Of a stretch of 64,000 bases of DNA, positions 1 through 9,899 are shown in pieces; the stretch's first letter is position 1, and each line of letters starts with the position of its first letter. Both the position numbers and the translations under genes were made by a program. The stretch lies in the NCBI RefSeq assembly GCF_030272615.1, contig NC_081412.1:104210796-104274795 (forward strand), given 5' to 3'. Source of the stretch: Cryptomeria japonica. Lineage: Eukaryota; Streptophyta; Pinopsida; Cupressales; Cupressaceae. The notes beneath the pieces were generated by a model. That model was not told the origin of the DNA and did not search any database. It saw only the letters and a program-made list of their open reading frames with translations.

Positions 1-1456
1 GAATAACACATGGACATTGGTTCCTCGACCTAAAGATAAAAATGTAATTGGAACAAAAAGGGTATTCAAAAATAAACTCAATGAATATGGGAAGCTAATT
101 AGAAATAAAGCAAGACTAGTGTGTAAGGGATATCAATAGAAAGAAGGAATTGATTATAATGAAACCTTTGCACCGATAGCTAGAATTGAGGTAATCAAAT
201 TATTCTTGGCTTTTGCAGCACACAAGAACTATAAAGTATATCAAATGGATATTAAATGTGCATTTCTGAATGGTTATCTTGAAGAGGAAGTTTACATTGA
301 ATAACCTGATGGATTTTCTTTGACAAATGACAAAGATATGGTTTTCAGGTTAGGGAAAGCTTTGTATGGACTAAAGCAAGCTCCTAGAGCTTGGTATGGT
401 AGATTGGACAAATATCTTTTGAAGATTGATCACTAAAGGTAATGCTAACAACAATCTATATTACAAAGTAACTAATGATGACATCTTGGTTATAGAGGTC
501 TTGGTTGATGATATAATCTTTGGAGGAGAAGATGGATTGTGTAAAGACTTTTCTAAAAAAATACAGGAAGAATTTGAAATGTCTATGATTGGGGAGATAA
601 AATTCATTTTAAGATTGCATATTTCATAGATTGATAAAGGTATATTTATAAATCAATCTAAGTACTTGAAGGAACTACTAAATAAATTTGGCATGGAAAA
701 CTCTAAACGGTAAGCAGACCTATGCCTACAATTGATAAACTATCTTTGAAGGATGAATCAACACCTATTAATCCAACTAGGTACAGGTCTATGATAGGAG
801 GTTTACTATATTTGACACAAACAAGACCTAATATTATGAATGAGGTATGTATTATTTCAAAATTTTAGAGTAATCCTAAAGAAAATCATGAATCAACAGT
901 AAAAATGATTTTCTGGTATCTACAAGACACTACAAATCTTGGTTTATGGTATCCTAGAGATGAAAATTTTGATTTATGTGCATATACAGATACAAATTGG
1001 GCAGGAGATGTAGATGACAGACAAAGTACCACTGGTGGAGCATTTTTTCTTTGTATCAGATTAATTTATTGGTTGAGCAAGAAACAGAGTTGCACATCTT
1101 TATCTAAAGCAGAATCAGAATATGTTGCAGCAACAACTAATTGCACACATGTATTATGGATTAAGCAAATGTTGAAGGACAGAAAGGTAAAATGCAAGGA
1201 ACCTATAACAATTTACTATGATAATATGGCAGCAATTGATATATCTAAGAGTCTGGTATTTCACTCAAAAACTAAACATGTTTCTATCAAATTCAATTTT
1301 TTGAAAGAGAATGTTGAAGCAAATGAAGTGAAATTGGTTTATGTGAATACTAAAGAGCATATTGCATATATTTTTATGAAGCCTTTTCCTAAGGAAACTT
1401 TTGAATATCTGAGAGAGCAGCTTGGAGTTATACCCCCACCGGTAGAGACTTAGACA
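1..1456 (+). pseudogene. Ty1/copia pol remnant (reverse transcriptase and RNase H), cut by left edge
   Basis: This is the 3' half of a copia polyprotein. The opening residues (TWTLVPRP, then [27 protein letters not shown]) are the start of the copia RT domain. [11 protein letters not shown] and [12 protein letters not shown] follow, and the catalytic pair survives as LVDD near 503-514. RNase H is recognisable at 905-1453 (AYTDTNWAGD, STTGGAFFL, SKAESEYVA, YYDNMAAIDISK, KTKHVSIKFNF). In-frame stops include TAG at 137-139 and TAA at 302-304, and there are frame changes near 410 and again between 630 and 900, so it cannot make a full enzyme. Integrase, protease and Gag would lie left of the window. 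The 3' LTR follows at 1821. Confidence 0.9.
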
Positions 1457-1529
1457 GTTGATGTTTTTCATCAACTGGCAGAATTAACAGAGAAATCTTT
1501 TTTTTCAGCTTTGATGAGGAGAGCTACTT

Positions 1530-1820
1530 CTCAGGGGGAGTAGTTGGTATTTTGTATGAACTATTTGAAACTAGTTTTTGTATTGCTTTGGCATTTGATG
1601 TCAAAGGGGGAGATATATCTATGGAAAAACACATTATATTTTGGGAGAAATTATTGGGAGAGAGATAATTTTATTGGGGGAGAGAGTATTACTCTCTGTA
1701 TTTTGATTTCTGGTTAATGATCTCTTTTGGAGATTGTTGGTTTTTGGTTTTTGGCATTTCTGTTTTGGCACTTATATGGTGTTTCCATCTTGTGTTGCCA
1801 TCAATGCCAAAGGGGGAGAT
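1530..1820 (+). other. Serial polypurine tracts before the copia 3' LTR
   Basis: Between the end of pol and the LTR lie four purine blocks of the type GGGGGAG (about 1532, 1605, 1675 and 1811). The first and last are each followed by a TTGGTATTTT string. The last, AAAGGGGGAGAT, touches the LTR and is the expected plus-strand primer. The others look like duplicated or relict priming sites. No coding sequence was recognised here. Confidence 0.6.
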
Positions 1821-2855
1821 TGTTGGTATTTTGGATATGTTGATATGGTTTTGTCATTGATGTCAACACTTGTCAACACTTATCAGCACTTGCAGAATCT
1901 TGGTTATGTTCACCGGCATGTTCAATGACTTATGCACAATCACCGGTATCTAGTTCACCGGTAGGTTATATTATTCACCAACACTTGAATGACTTGGAGA
2001 TTACTTTGTTATGTCGAAGACATTGTTTGGACACTTGGTTTTGGTGATTTGTTTATTGGTTTAATTGAGTTTTCATATTTGTTGTTACCGGCAAATAGGT
2101 CTAGGTTATGCACTGGCAAGCATATCTATTCCAGATCAGCATGACACATCATGAAGTTGATTTGTTATTGCTGTAAATGCAATGAGCTGACATGATGCAT
2201 CACATATTGATTCATTTATAATTGACTTTATTGTAATATCTCTTAGTGAGCTGACCTACTCATTTGGTCTTAGGTTATGGTATAAATGTAAGATCTCATT
2301 TGTGAGATCAATGTAACATAGTGGTGAGGATTATAATAAGGTATATGTTAGCTTGCAAACATAATTCAAGATTAAAGGAAGGTTTGAAGAAGGTGAATTA
2401 GAGCTTAACCAGTAATGAATCCAGCATATGAAGATGTTATTTTGAGCAGTACATTATCATTGGATTTAACCATCCAATTGTAGTCAGTGTGACTCCCATT
2501 TTGTAATTGAGCAGTGAGCTCTAGGCAGTTGGCCTTTCTGCATGTGCAGAATCCATATTGTACACACATACTATCTGCACTAGTATCATCTGATTGTGGG
2601 TAAGGTTTCCCATTGTGGTTTTTCCCCTTACATGGTTTCCATGTATAAATTTTTGTGTTATGTGTTGTGGATGTTATTGTCTATTTGTTTCATGCATTAA
2701 ACTTTACTGTTACTGCAATTAACTGATAAAACTGTCTACTGGCATAAAGTTTGGTTTATCGATATTAAGCATTAAGTTTGGTTAAGTTAGTTTTGGTTTG
2801 AATTTATTGGAGAACTGATTCACCCCCCCCTCTCAGTTGTCTTCGGGACCCAACA
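1821..2855 (+). repeat. 3' LTR of the left copia element
   Basis: The 1035-bp repeat starts TGTTGG and ends CCAACA, a perfect 6-bp terminal inversion. It follows directly on a polypurine tract. Near its end it carries the string GATTCACCCCCCCC, followed by TCTCAG, which is common close to the 3' end of plant copia LTRs. The partner LTR is outside the window, so the boundaries rest on the termini and the tract. Homology to a Ty3 element resumes at base 2856. Confidence 0.8.
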
Positions 2856-3655
2856 AAGACTCGTGTTGTTGTCAATTTCTTCTTCAAAAGTTGAAATGAC
2901 TCCTCACACTTCTCAGTCCATTCAAACCTTTTTTCCTTTTTCTGAAGTGAAGTAATAGGTGTTGCTATCTTAGAAAATCCTTCCACATTCTTTCTATAAT
3001 ATCCTACAAGTCCCATAAAACTTCAGACTTTTGAAACATTCTGAGGTGTTGGCCAATCTACTATTGCTTCTATCTTTGTAGGATCAACTGAAATTCCTTC
3101 AGCAAATATGACATGACCTAAGTAATGCACCTTTTCCTGAAAGAAAGCACACATAGAAAATTTTCTATAAAGCTTACGATCTCTCAACCGTTGCAAAACT
3201 ATCCTTAGGTGCTTCTTATGTTCTTCATTCTTAGGACAGATCAAAATGTCATCAATGAAGATTAGAAAAAAATCATCCAGATATTCTCTAAAAATATTGT
3301 TCATTAGGTTCATGAATGATTCTTGGGCATTGGTTAAACCAAATAATATGACTATGAATTCATAGTGCCCATACCGTGTTCGGAATGCAGTCTTAAGAAT
3401 ATCCTCATCTTTAATCCTTAACTAGTGGTATCCTGATTGAAGATCAATCTTGGAGAATATCATTACACCTTTCATTTGGTCAAACAATTCATCTATCCTT
3501 GGCAAAGGATATCTATTTTTGATAGTTAATTTATTCAACATCCTATAATCAGTGCATAACCTTAAAGTGTCATCCTTCTTCTTTACGAAGATCACCGATG
3601 CACCCCATGAGGATACACATGGTCTAATAAATCCTTGCCTAAGTAATTCTTGTAA
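2856..3655 (-). pseudogene. Ty3/gypsy chromovirus RT to RNase H remnant
   Basis: Read on the - strand, this is the Ty3 RT core: [47 protein letters not shown], then the FIDDILI active site, [20 protein letters not shown] and VGYYRKNVEGFS. The wording is that of the Del/Tekay type of chromovirus. In-frame stops (for example before SFMGLVGYY near 3017-3022) and substitutions (TNAQESF in place of TNAPATF) show it is dead. RNase H breaks off exactly where the copia LTR begins at 2855, so the copia element probably inserted here and the rest of pol lies left of the window. Confidence 0.88.
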
Positions 3656-4290
3656 TTAAGCCTTAAGCTCATACAATTCTGTTGTTGTCATTCTATATGG
3701 AGCCTTACATTGTGACTCTGTTTCCGGTAAGAGTTCTATAGAAAAATAAAACTCTCTCTTAGGTGGTAACTTGGTAAGGTGTTTTGGAAAGATATCCAGG
3801 AACTCTGTAAGTATAGGATAATCCTTAGGACTCTTCTCAATATTATCCAAATCACTTACCATGACAACAATTATGGAACATCCTTTCCTTTGGGCCTTCT
3901 TGAGTTGCATTGCTGAAATGTGTCTAAATTCAAGAGGCTTTTGAGACCCAAGAATTTCAACTGAATTCCCAAAACCATCTATACAACTAATGACCTTATC
4001 CTCACAATTTACTATGGCTTTATGCTCAGTTAACTATTTGATACCTAAGATCACATCATATGATCCTAATGGTGCCACATAAAGGTTAACCTGGGTTTGG
4101 AAACTAGAAAGTTCTAGTTCACTACAAAATAGACAAGTATCTACCCTCCATTTTGCTCGATTTCCATATTGGACCATCCATACATTTGAAATATAACCAA
4201 GTCTAATAGATAATCTAGAAACTACTTTAGGATCAACAAAGAATTGAGTAGATCCTATATCTATTAAAATAGAAACTGATCATCCAAAAA
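3656..4290 (-). pseudogene. Ty3/gypsy chromovirus protease and linker to RT
   Basis: The - strand reads SILIDIGSTQFFVDP, a retropepsin active site in which the usual D-T/S-G has become D-I-G. APLGSYDVILGI follows, which matches the second conserved hydrophobic-Gly block. Downstream (3656-3910) comes the linker typical of the family: FLDIFPKHLTKLPPKREF, then IELLPETES and APYRMTTTELYELKA. Stops separate the pieces. It is continuous with the RT remnant on one side and the Gag remnant on the other, so it belongs to the same decayed element. Confidence 0.82.
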
Positions 4291-5045
4291 GCTTACCCGT
4301 CATCTGAATAGGTGAGGCTTGGAAATCAGCCTGATTGTTGTTAATTGCTACATGAATCTGGTGTTGTGAGGCTCTTTGCTGATTTACTCCTCTTAGTGTG
4401 GGGGTATGTTGTGGAAAATTTGAGGCATAATAACTTCCTCCACAATTGTAACACCTGTCCCTAGGTCCAGAATTACCACCTAACCTACCTTTGTCCAAGT
4501 TATGTCAGCATTGTAGTTGGTGTTACTATTTTCTCTCCTATTACCATTCTGATTCACTCTTCCCCTTTCTTCAATGTTGGGTCCCCTCTTCAGATTCCTT
4601 CCTTGTCGATTGTTATCGTTGTTGGTCTTTTGGAAATTCCTATTTCCAAAATTTGGTTTGTTATTCACATTTTTATGGAAATTTCCCAACTATTGTAACT
4701 TCTACTCTTTCTTGGTTGCTTTCTCAAATACTTATTCCATAGTCAGTGGATTATGAATATCCATTTCTGCTCCTATATGAGTTCTCAAACCCAAGATGAA
4801 CTTTTAGATGTGAAATCACTCATCCATCTGATATTGTGGAACATACTTAATAAGGTTGGTAAACTTCTCCCGGTATTGAGTTATCGACATGCCACCTTGT
4901 GTTAGGTTCTAAAATTCAGTCATCTTCTTATCGAAGAATAACTGAGGAAGCCACCTCTTCCTAAAGGGTTATAAAAATAATTCCCAAGTGATATCTCTAG
5001 GTTGCAACTTCCTTTCGGACATCTATATCATCCAATTTTATAATA
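4281..5045 (-). pseudogene. Ty3/gypsy chromovirus Gag remnant with damaged zinc knuckle
   Basis: The part nearest pol contains RCYNCGGSYYASNFPQ, a CCHC zinc knuckle in which the His and the last Cys have been replaced (Y and F). An Asn/Arg-rich basic stretch (4480-4689) precedes it. Further upstream the capsid-like helices are still readable in broken frames (LTQGGMSITQYREKF, LIKYVPQYQMDE, LGLRTHIGAEM, PLTMEYVFEKA). Several stops and shifts interrupt it. The loss of two zinc ligands means it could not package RNA normally even if translated. Confidence 0.8.
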
Positions 5046-5179
5046 TAAACTAAGGTCCAGAGTATATGTATATATATCATCATAGGAATCATACAAAAAC
5101 AAAACATTCAACTCAAATTTATTATAGAAAGAAAGACATCTTTATTTATTGATAATAAAAGGTTTTATTACATAATACA

Positions 5180-5618
5180 TCACTCTTTTGGTGGAGTCAT
5201 GGGAGTATATCCTTCAGACTCACTAGAACTTAGGGGGGGTATAACCTTCAAACTCATCATTACTGAGTGGGGTATATCCCTCATATTCATTATCACTAAG
5301 TGGAGAATATTCCCTTGACTCATCAGAGCTAATCATAGTTGGCCTAATGGGAGAATATTCTAACTCAGGATCCTCTTTCTCTATAGGGATAGTATTTTCA
5401 TCGAGGGATTCAATAGGGACTACTCCTATCTACACATTTTCTTTCTCTTTAGAAACTAGTTTCTCTATGGGAGGAACATTTTCCTCCTCACTGATCCATC
5501 CTCCACTTGGATGGTTATCCATAACAGGCATGACAAGAGACATACGATCCTTCTTGACCCTTAGATAGTGAGCATACCTAGCTATTGACTTACGAGCCAT
5601 CCGTTTTGTTCGTACCAT
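5180..5618 (-). pseudogene. Extra ORF upstream of chromovirus gag, with EGYTP repeats
   Basis: An ORF begins at the ATG at 5618 (MVRTKRMARKSIARYAHYL), ahead of gag and just after the primer site. It has a basic start and an acidic body. It ends in a tandem repeat of about 13 residues with the core E(G)Y(S/T)PLS, seen four to five times (EYSPIRP, EYSPLSDNEYEGYTPLS, EFEGYTP, ESEGYTPMTPP). One internal TAG lies near 5430. A run of seven G (+ strand, about 5232-5238) shifts the frame by one just before the last repeats. The reading then stops at TGA 5180-5182, before an AT-rich stretch with AATAAA strings (5040-5179). I do not recognise the protein. It may be an extra ORF of the element or the N-terminus of Gag. 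Confidence 0.5.
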
Positions 5619-5700
5619 CTCTATAAGTTTCGACACAAAACTATTATTCTCAATACTCAACTTGCAAAGTGACTCATAAGTCCCAGTGTTATACAACCTA

Positions 5701-5714
5701 CAACTCTAATACCA
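5701..5714 (-). other. Primer-binding site of the chromovirus element
   Basis: The - strand reads TGGTATTAGAGTTG, a mutated form of the TGGTATCAGAGC site that pairs with initiator tRNA-Met. It sits three bases inside an LTR that begins (on the + strand) with TGTAAAG at 5718. Confidence 0.6.
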
Positions 5715-5717
5715 AAC

Positions 5718-5917
5718 TGTAAAGAAGTAAATTACTCTATATGACATAATCTACTCTTTATTCATAAATAAACTCATAGATCAATTAAGAAGTCTATTTC
5801 ATACATAATATAAAACAAGTTTAATAAATTGATAAAACAATCATAGATATCAAGGTGTTAAATAAGATTTTCAGATACAATGGAAGGTACAAATTTCTCA
5901 TTACATATCATTATACC
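5718..5917 (-). repeat. Chromovirus LTR, inner fragment (split by Tat-A)
   Basis: This is the U5-side fragment of the chromovirus 5' LTR, between the primer site and the left end of Tat-A. It ends in ATACC, the 5-bp target duplication of the inserted element. The remainder of this LTR resumes after the second ATACC at 22117-22121. It is AT-rich and non-coding. Confidence 0.65.
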
Positions 5918-6697
5918 TGTATATGGTGAAAATGGATAACAATAATAATGATATTGAAAGGCTAAATGAATTCAACCACAAAACCCTAGCCTAACAACAA
6001 CAAAGATCCACCATAACATATGAAGATTACCTAAGACAATGCAAATCAAATGAAATCACAAAGATTATACCATCACATGTCCAATAGGGTTTTGATCTCC
6101 ATTCTTCCTATCTCCATTGATCTTGCTTGATATATTTGCTCTCAAACTTTATGTGCACAAGAGCTCAACAAAGAACGAAATGTGGTTGCAGGTAAGATCG
6201 TAGTGTAGTGAAGTCTTTAAGATGATTCATTAGAATGAATGATTAGGGTTTGATAATGAATGAAGCATCTCCTTATATAGAAGACACAATAAGAAATGGA
6301 GGGATAAGATTGAGAGGTGTAAAAGGAGGTTGGCTATGATTAGAGGGTAGGTAAAAAAAATAATAAAATAATGAAAGGGGTAGGTAGTGTATGAATTAAG
6401 AGATGAATGACATGTGTCATGGGTAGAAAAGGTTAATGAATTAATTAAATAAATAAAAATTTATTTAATTAATAGAAGAAGTGGGATCAATTAAATAAAT
6501 AAGATATTTATTTAATTTAGGAAAAGGATAATTTAAATAAATAAATGTATTTATTTAAATGAGAAATAAGGCTAGAAGAGGATAAATGAATTAATTAAAT
6601 AAATAAAAATTTATTTAATTAATAGAAGAATTAAGCTTAGATAATTAAATAAATAAAATATTTATTTAATTAGACATGACAATTTTGGGTGTCTACA
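5918..6697 (-). repeat. Tat-A 3' LTR
   Basis: The 780-bp LTR is TGTA...TACA. It has a TATATAAG box on the - strand at 6272-6279. The U3 side is packed with short TTTATTTAATTAA / TTAATTAAATAAA strings that can fold on themselves. By eye it differs from the 5' LTR at about a dozen positions, roughly 1.5 percent. Confidence 0.92.
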
Positions 6698-6713
6698 TTT
6701 TGCCCCTCTTTGA
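6698..6713 (-). other. Tat-A polypurine tract
   Basis: The - strand reads CAAAGAGGGGCAAAAT immediately before the LTR start, the expected plus-strand primer. Confidence 0.7.
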
Positions 6714-7198
6714 GACAATGTGGCTTGTTGCGTTGTTTCAAAGAAGATAAGATGAACTGATACAAAGTTGCCCCAAGATCGGAATGATATGCCCCCTCGA
6801 GAGATTGGATGAAAAAATGTCTGAAAAGATCGTAGACAATCTCTCAATAAGAAAGAAAGGCTAGAATGGACTGAACGAATAAAGTGACAAAGTCACGGGA
6901 TAAAGAAGACTGACTCGGAAAACGAGGGCTAGGGGTAGTCTATAAGATAGACCACGGGGGAAAATACATCCTCATTGTCATCTACACATCCACGAGAGTA
7001 GAGTGCAGAGAGAAAATAGAGCAACAGCAGTCAGCAGCGATGGCCTTCATTCACATATTCGACCACATTCACCGATTCCAAAGGCCAGCAGAGGCAGGAG
7101 AGCCGGTAAGTACCACCAAACCTCCTCGTACTTTGATGCATTTATTGTTGGCATTAATGCATGGTAGATAGGGCAATAAATGCACTTTGAATAGGGTC

Positions 7199-7510
7199 CA
7201 AAAAATGTCCAAAAATGTCCAGGCGCGTTTGCGTTGGTGCCAAGCACGTCTATGCTCAAGAGGTGCATCTGTGTTTGTGCCAGGCGCGTCTGTGATGGAA
7301 ACCGCGTCTGTGCCAAATGCGGCCGTGTTTATGATGTGTAGGAGCATCTGTGCCAAGAAGGCACGTGTATGTCACCCAGGAATGTCTATGTCACCCAGGC
7401 ACGTCTGTGCAGAGCATAGGCACGTCTGTGTTTTTTAGGTGCATCTGTGTTTTTTAGGCGCGTCTGTGTAATCTTCAAGCGCGTTTATGTCAGGAAAGCG
7501 CGTTTGTGTC
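7199..7510 (+). repeat. Array of GCGTCTGTG-type motifs ahead of the PMD gene
   Basis: About a dozen degenerate copies of GGCGCGTCTGTG (variants GCACGTCTGTG, GTGCATCTGTG, GCGCGTTTGTG) recur every 20-35 bases on the + strand. The small overlapping reading frames here show no family resemblance and are judged non-coding. The same motif in the opposite orientation fills the element's 5' leader. Confidence 0.8.
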
Positions 7511-7548
7511 CAAAAAATATGAATTTGTGTCTTCTAGGTCAAATCGGC

Positions 7549-7890
7549 AGTTCTGTGATGAACATACGATGTCGATTGGATAAGCTGCTGAGAGGATACA
7601 CTCAAGCAGGTCCTCTAGGGCAGACTAGGATAAATCAAGGCACTTTGTGATGAATAGTGAGTACCAAGATATAGTACTTTGTGATGAACAGGGAGTACTA
7701 AAATATGAGCAGCACTTTGTGATGAACAGTAAGTGCAAATGTGAGTAGCACTTTGTGATGAACAGGGAGTACCACTAGGATAGAAGCAACACTTTGTGAT
7801 GAACTATGAGTGTCACTAGGGTAGAATGTCATATGCATTTAGATAAAAAGTAGCATTTTGTGATGAACAGTGAATACCATGATGACTGAC
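7549..7890 (+). repeat. Tandem repeat, CACTTTGTGATGAACAG units
   Basis: There are six clear copies and one degenerate copy of a unit built around CACTTTGTGATGAACAGGG or ...CAGTGAGTACC, spaced about 35-60 bases. The core is strongly conserved while the spacers vary in length. The array ends about 30 bases before the PMD reading frame. Confidence 0.8.
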
Positions 7891-7919
7891 ATGATTGATT
7901 TTCTTGACTGCAAAAGTAT

Positions 7920-9899
7920 TTGCCTATGCTAGAGTCACGGGAGAGATTCCCATCGACTCAGAGGTTGCGACCTGAGTTGACAGCCGAGGATCGAGCTGCG
8001 ATCAAGGCTATGGGATTGAGACATGTACTGTATGTGCCTGAGTTTCAAGCAAACATAGGACTGTTGACTGCGTTGGTGGAGAGATGGCACTCCGAGACAT
8101 GTACATTTCATTTGCCGATGGGGGAGATGACAGTCACCCTCGAGGATGTATATAGGATTTTGAGGATATCGATCGATGGGGAGCTGATGCCATACGATCG
8201 AGATGGAGACAGGGAGGCCCTGAGATGAGTTTTCCAGGACCCAGGACTAGAGATGAGGGCTAGACACATGGCTTGGGACACTATGATTGCTACAGGATTG
8301 GCAATGCTAGCAGTGATAGGAGGAGCGATCAGTGGGTTCCTGTGTCCGGATAGGGCGACACGGGGATTGGTTGTGGGCTGGGGAGGTGCACTGGAGACAT
8401 TGGTGACATAGCACACCAGATATGCGTGGGGGCTGTGTGTGCTGGCACACCTCTACTATGAGCTACATCAGTTTGTATACCACGGATCAGTGGGATTGGG
8501 CTACGGGGTGACATTGTTACAGGTGTGGGCCTATGAGCATCTGCCAGTGATGAGACCAATACACTTCAGAGGCAGAGGTCACGGATGCAATTTTGTACAT
8601 TTGTATGACATGATCACGTTGCAGCCATGGATTGGCAGGTTAGACAATTGGCGGCGGGTGATTGATGATATTGACATGGTCATATGGAGGCCATACCTGG
8701 GATGCAAGCAGTGGGAGGACGATGCGGTAGAGCTTCCCTACACCTTTCAGAGCAGGTACCTAATTGGGCAGACGCCCTATGTGCTGGAGAGGTAGCTAGT
8801 GGACAGGGTTGGCAGGCAGTTTGGCAGGATTCAGTGGATGCCACGGGGTTTAGGCATGTATGCATGGACTGTGAGAGATCAGGCGCAATTTGGGCCCCTA
8901 TTGTCATATGATCAGGCTATTACATAGCTTTTAGAGATGATGCCCCTACCCTGGGACATGTGGCTAGAGATTGAGGATGCCAGCATGGATGCCAAGTACA
9001 CAGCATATTGGGTGGAGCATCCATTCCCATGCCTAATGGATCCAGGAGAGTTATTAGATGGAGATGGTGGTGGGGATGGGGATGATGATGGAAATGATGG
9101 TGGCAGAGGCCAACGGAGGAGGAGGGGAGTAGTTGGAGAGAGGAGGGTTGCACTGCAGAGGGAGGGTGGAGAGGATAGGCAGACTCGGGTGGTGAGGGGT
9201 CACGGTGGATTGCCGCTACAGGTGCCAGCAGCATAGGGTACCAGATAGGTGCAGGTACAGGGACAGATACAGGGACAGGTACCAGTACAGGCACTAGTAT
9301 AGGTATAGGCACAGGCACAGGGGCAGGCACCCATACAGGGGGAACCACAGACAGAGCCACAGGGGGTTGAGGTAGAGGAAGATGAGCTAACGGAGCTGAG
9401 GGAGATCTACCAGGGACAAGCAGATGAGATCTAGGACCTAGAGAGGGAGAGGGATAGGCTCAAGAGGTGGCTCAGAGATACTAAGTGGGAGCGAGACTAG
9501 GCCATTCAGCACTACATAGAGGTTGAGACAGCACTAAGGGCTGGGAGATAGGCAACAGAGGACACAGGGGCTGGATATGCCTATGTCCTGCGGGCAAGGG
9601 AGGAGATTACCTACTAGCGAGATCTTTATTATGGTGCAGTGCTAGTGGATCAGCGGGCGAGGAGCTTCCATAGACCATCGCGGACAACGACAGCTACGGG
9701 AGGGAGCTAGAGGAGACAGGCATCTAGTGGTGGGGTTATGGGTCCTCCACCACCACCAGATAGAGGGGACAGGAGGGATGATCCTGGGGCAGGTCCTTTA
9801 GAGGCTCAGATTCTGTTGAGGCCAGGCGGCTCCGAGGGAGGGAGTTCATCATAGCCATAGAGGGGTCCCTATGTATCAGTTTTGTACCATTTTGTATGA
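7920..9899 (+). pseudogene. Antisense plant mobile domain (PMD) gene of Tat-A
   Basis: A single + strand frame runs from about 7920 (first ATG 7926) to TGA 9897-9899, opposite in direction to gag-pol. Residues about 40-330 are a plant mobile domain: LLTALVERWHSETCTFHLP, GEMTVTLEDVYRILRI, GFLCPDRATRGLVVGW, LAHLYYELHQF, GYGVTLLQVWAYEHLP, NWRRVIDDIDMVIWRPY, FQSRYLIGQTPYVLER. It is followed by an Asp/Gly run (from 9057), RRRRG, a Val/Gln-Gly repeat, a charged coiled-coil-like stretch (9370-9620) and a Pro-rich end. The known family includes MAIN and MAIL1 of Arabidopsis, nuclear proteins needed for genome stability and transposon silencing, and also many transposon-borne copies. The frame is broken by TGA 8226-8228 and by TAGs at 8409, 8793, 8925, 9234, 9246, 9300, 9306, 9432, 9498, 9549, 9615, 9708, 9852 and 9858. 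I see no frameshift. Confidence 0.85.
9241..9345 (+). repeat. Hexamer minisatellite (ACAGGN) inside the PMD gene
   Basis: A short tandem of CAGGTA, CAGGGA and CAGGCA units encodes alternating Val/Gly/Ala/Ile and Gln, with two TAGs in place of CAG. Confidence 0.75.

Noticed and set aside
7047-7440. Overlapping short ORFs on both strands in the GCGTCTGTG array
   Set aside because: They are by-products of a short repeat read in several frames; no start context, no family motif.
7549-7890. CRISPR-like regular repeat
   Set aside because: Spacers vary widely in length, context is a plant retrotransposon, and no cas genes are present.
8108-9360. ORFs on the - strand opposite the PMD gene (8108-8416, 8920-9360)
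   Set aside because: Low-complexity Pro/Val/His translations of the complementary strand of PMD and its repeat; the + strand has clear domain homology.
8409-9860. TAG reassigned to glutamine in the PMD gene
   Set aside because: Land plants use TAG as stop, the neighbouring intact genes use ordinary stops, and C-to-T decay explains the pattern.
8226-9860. APOBEC-like hypermutation of cDNA
   Set aside because: The strand bias would fit, but plants have no known enzyme of this kind and methyl-cytosine decay in CG and CHG context is sufficient.
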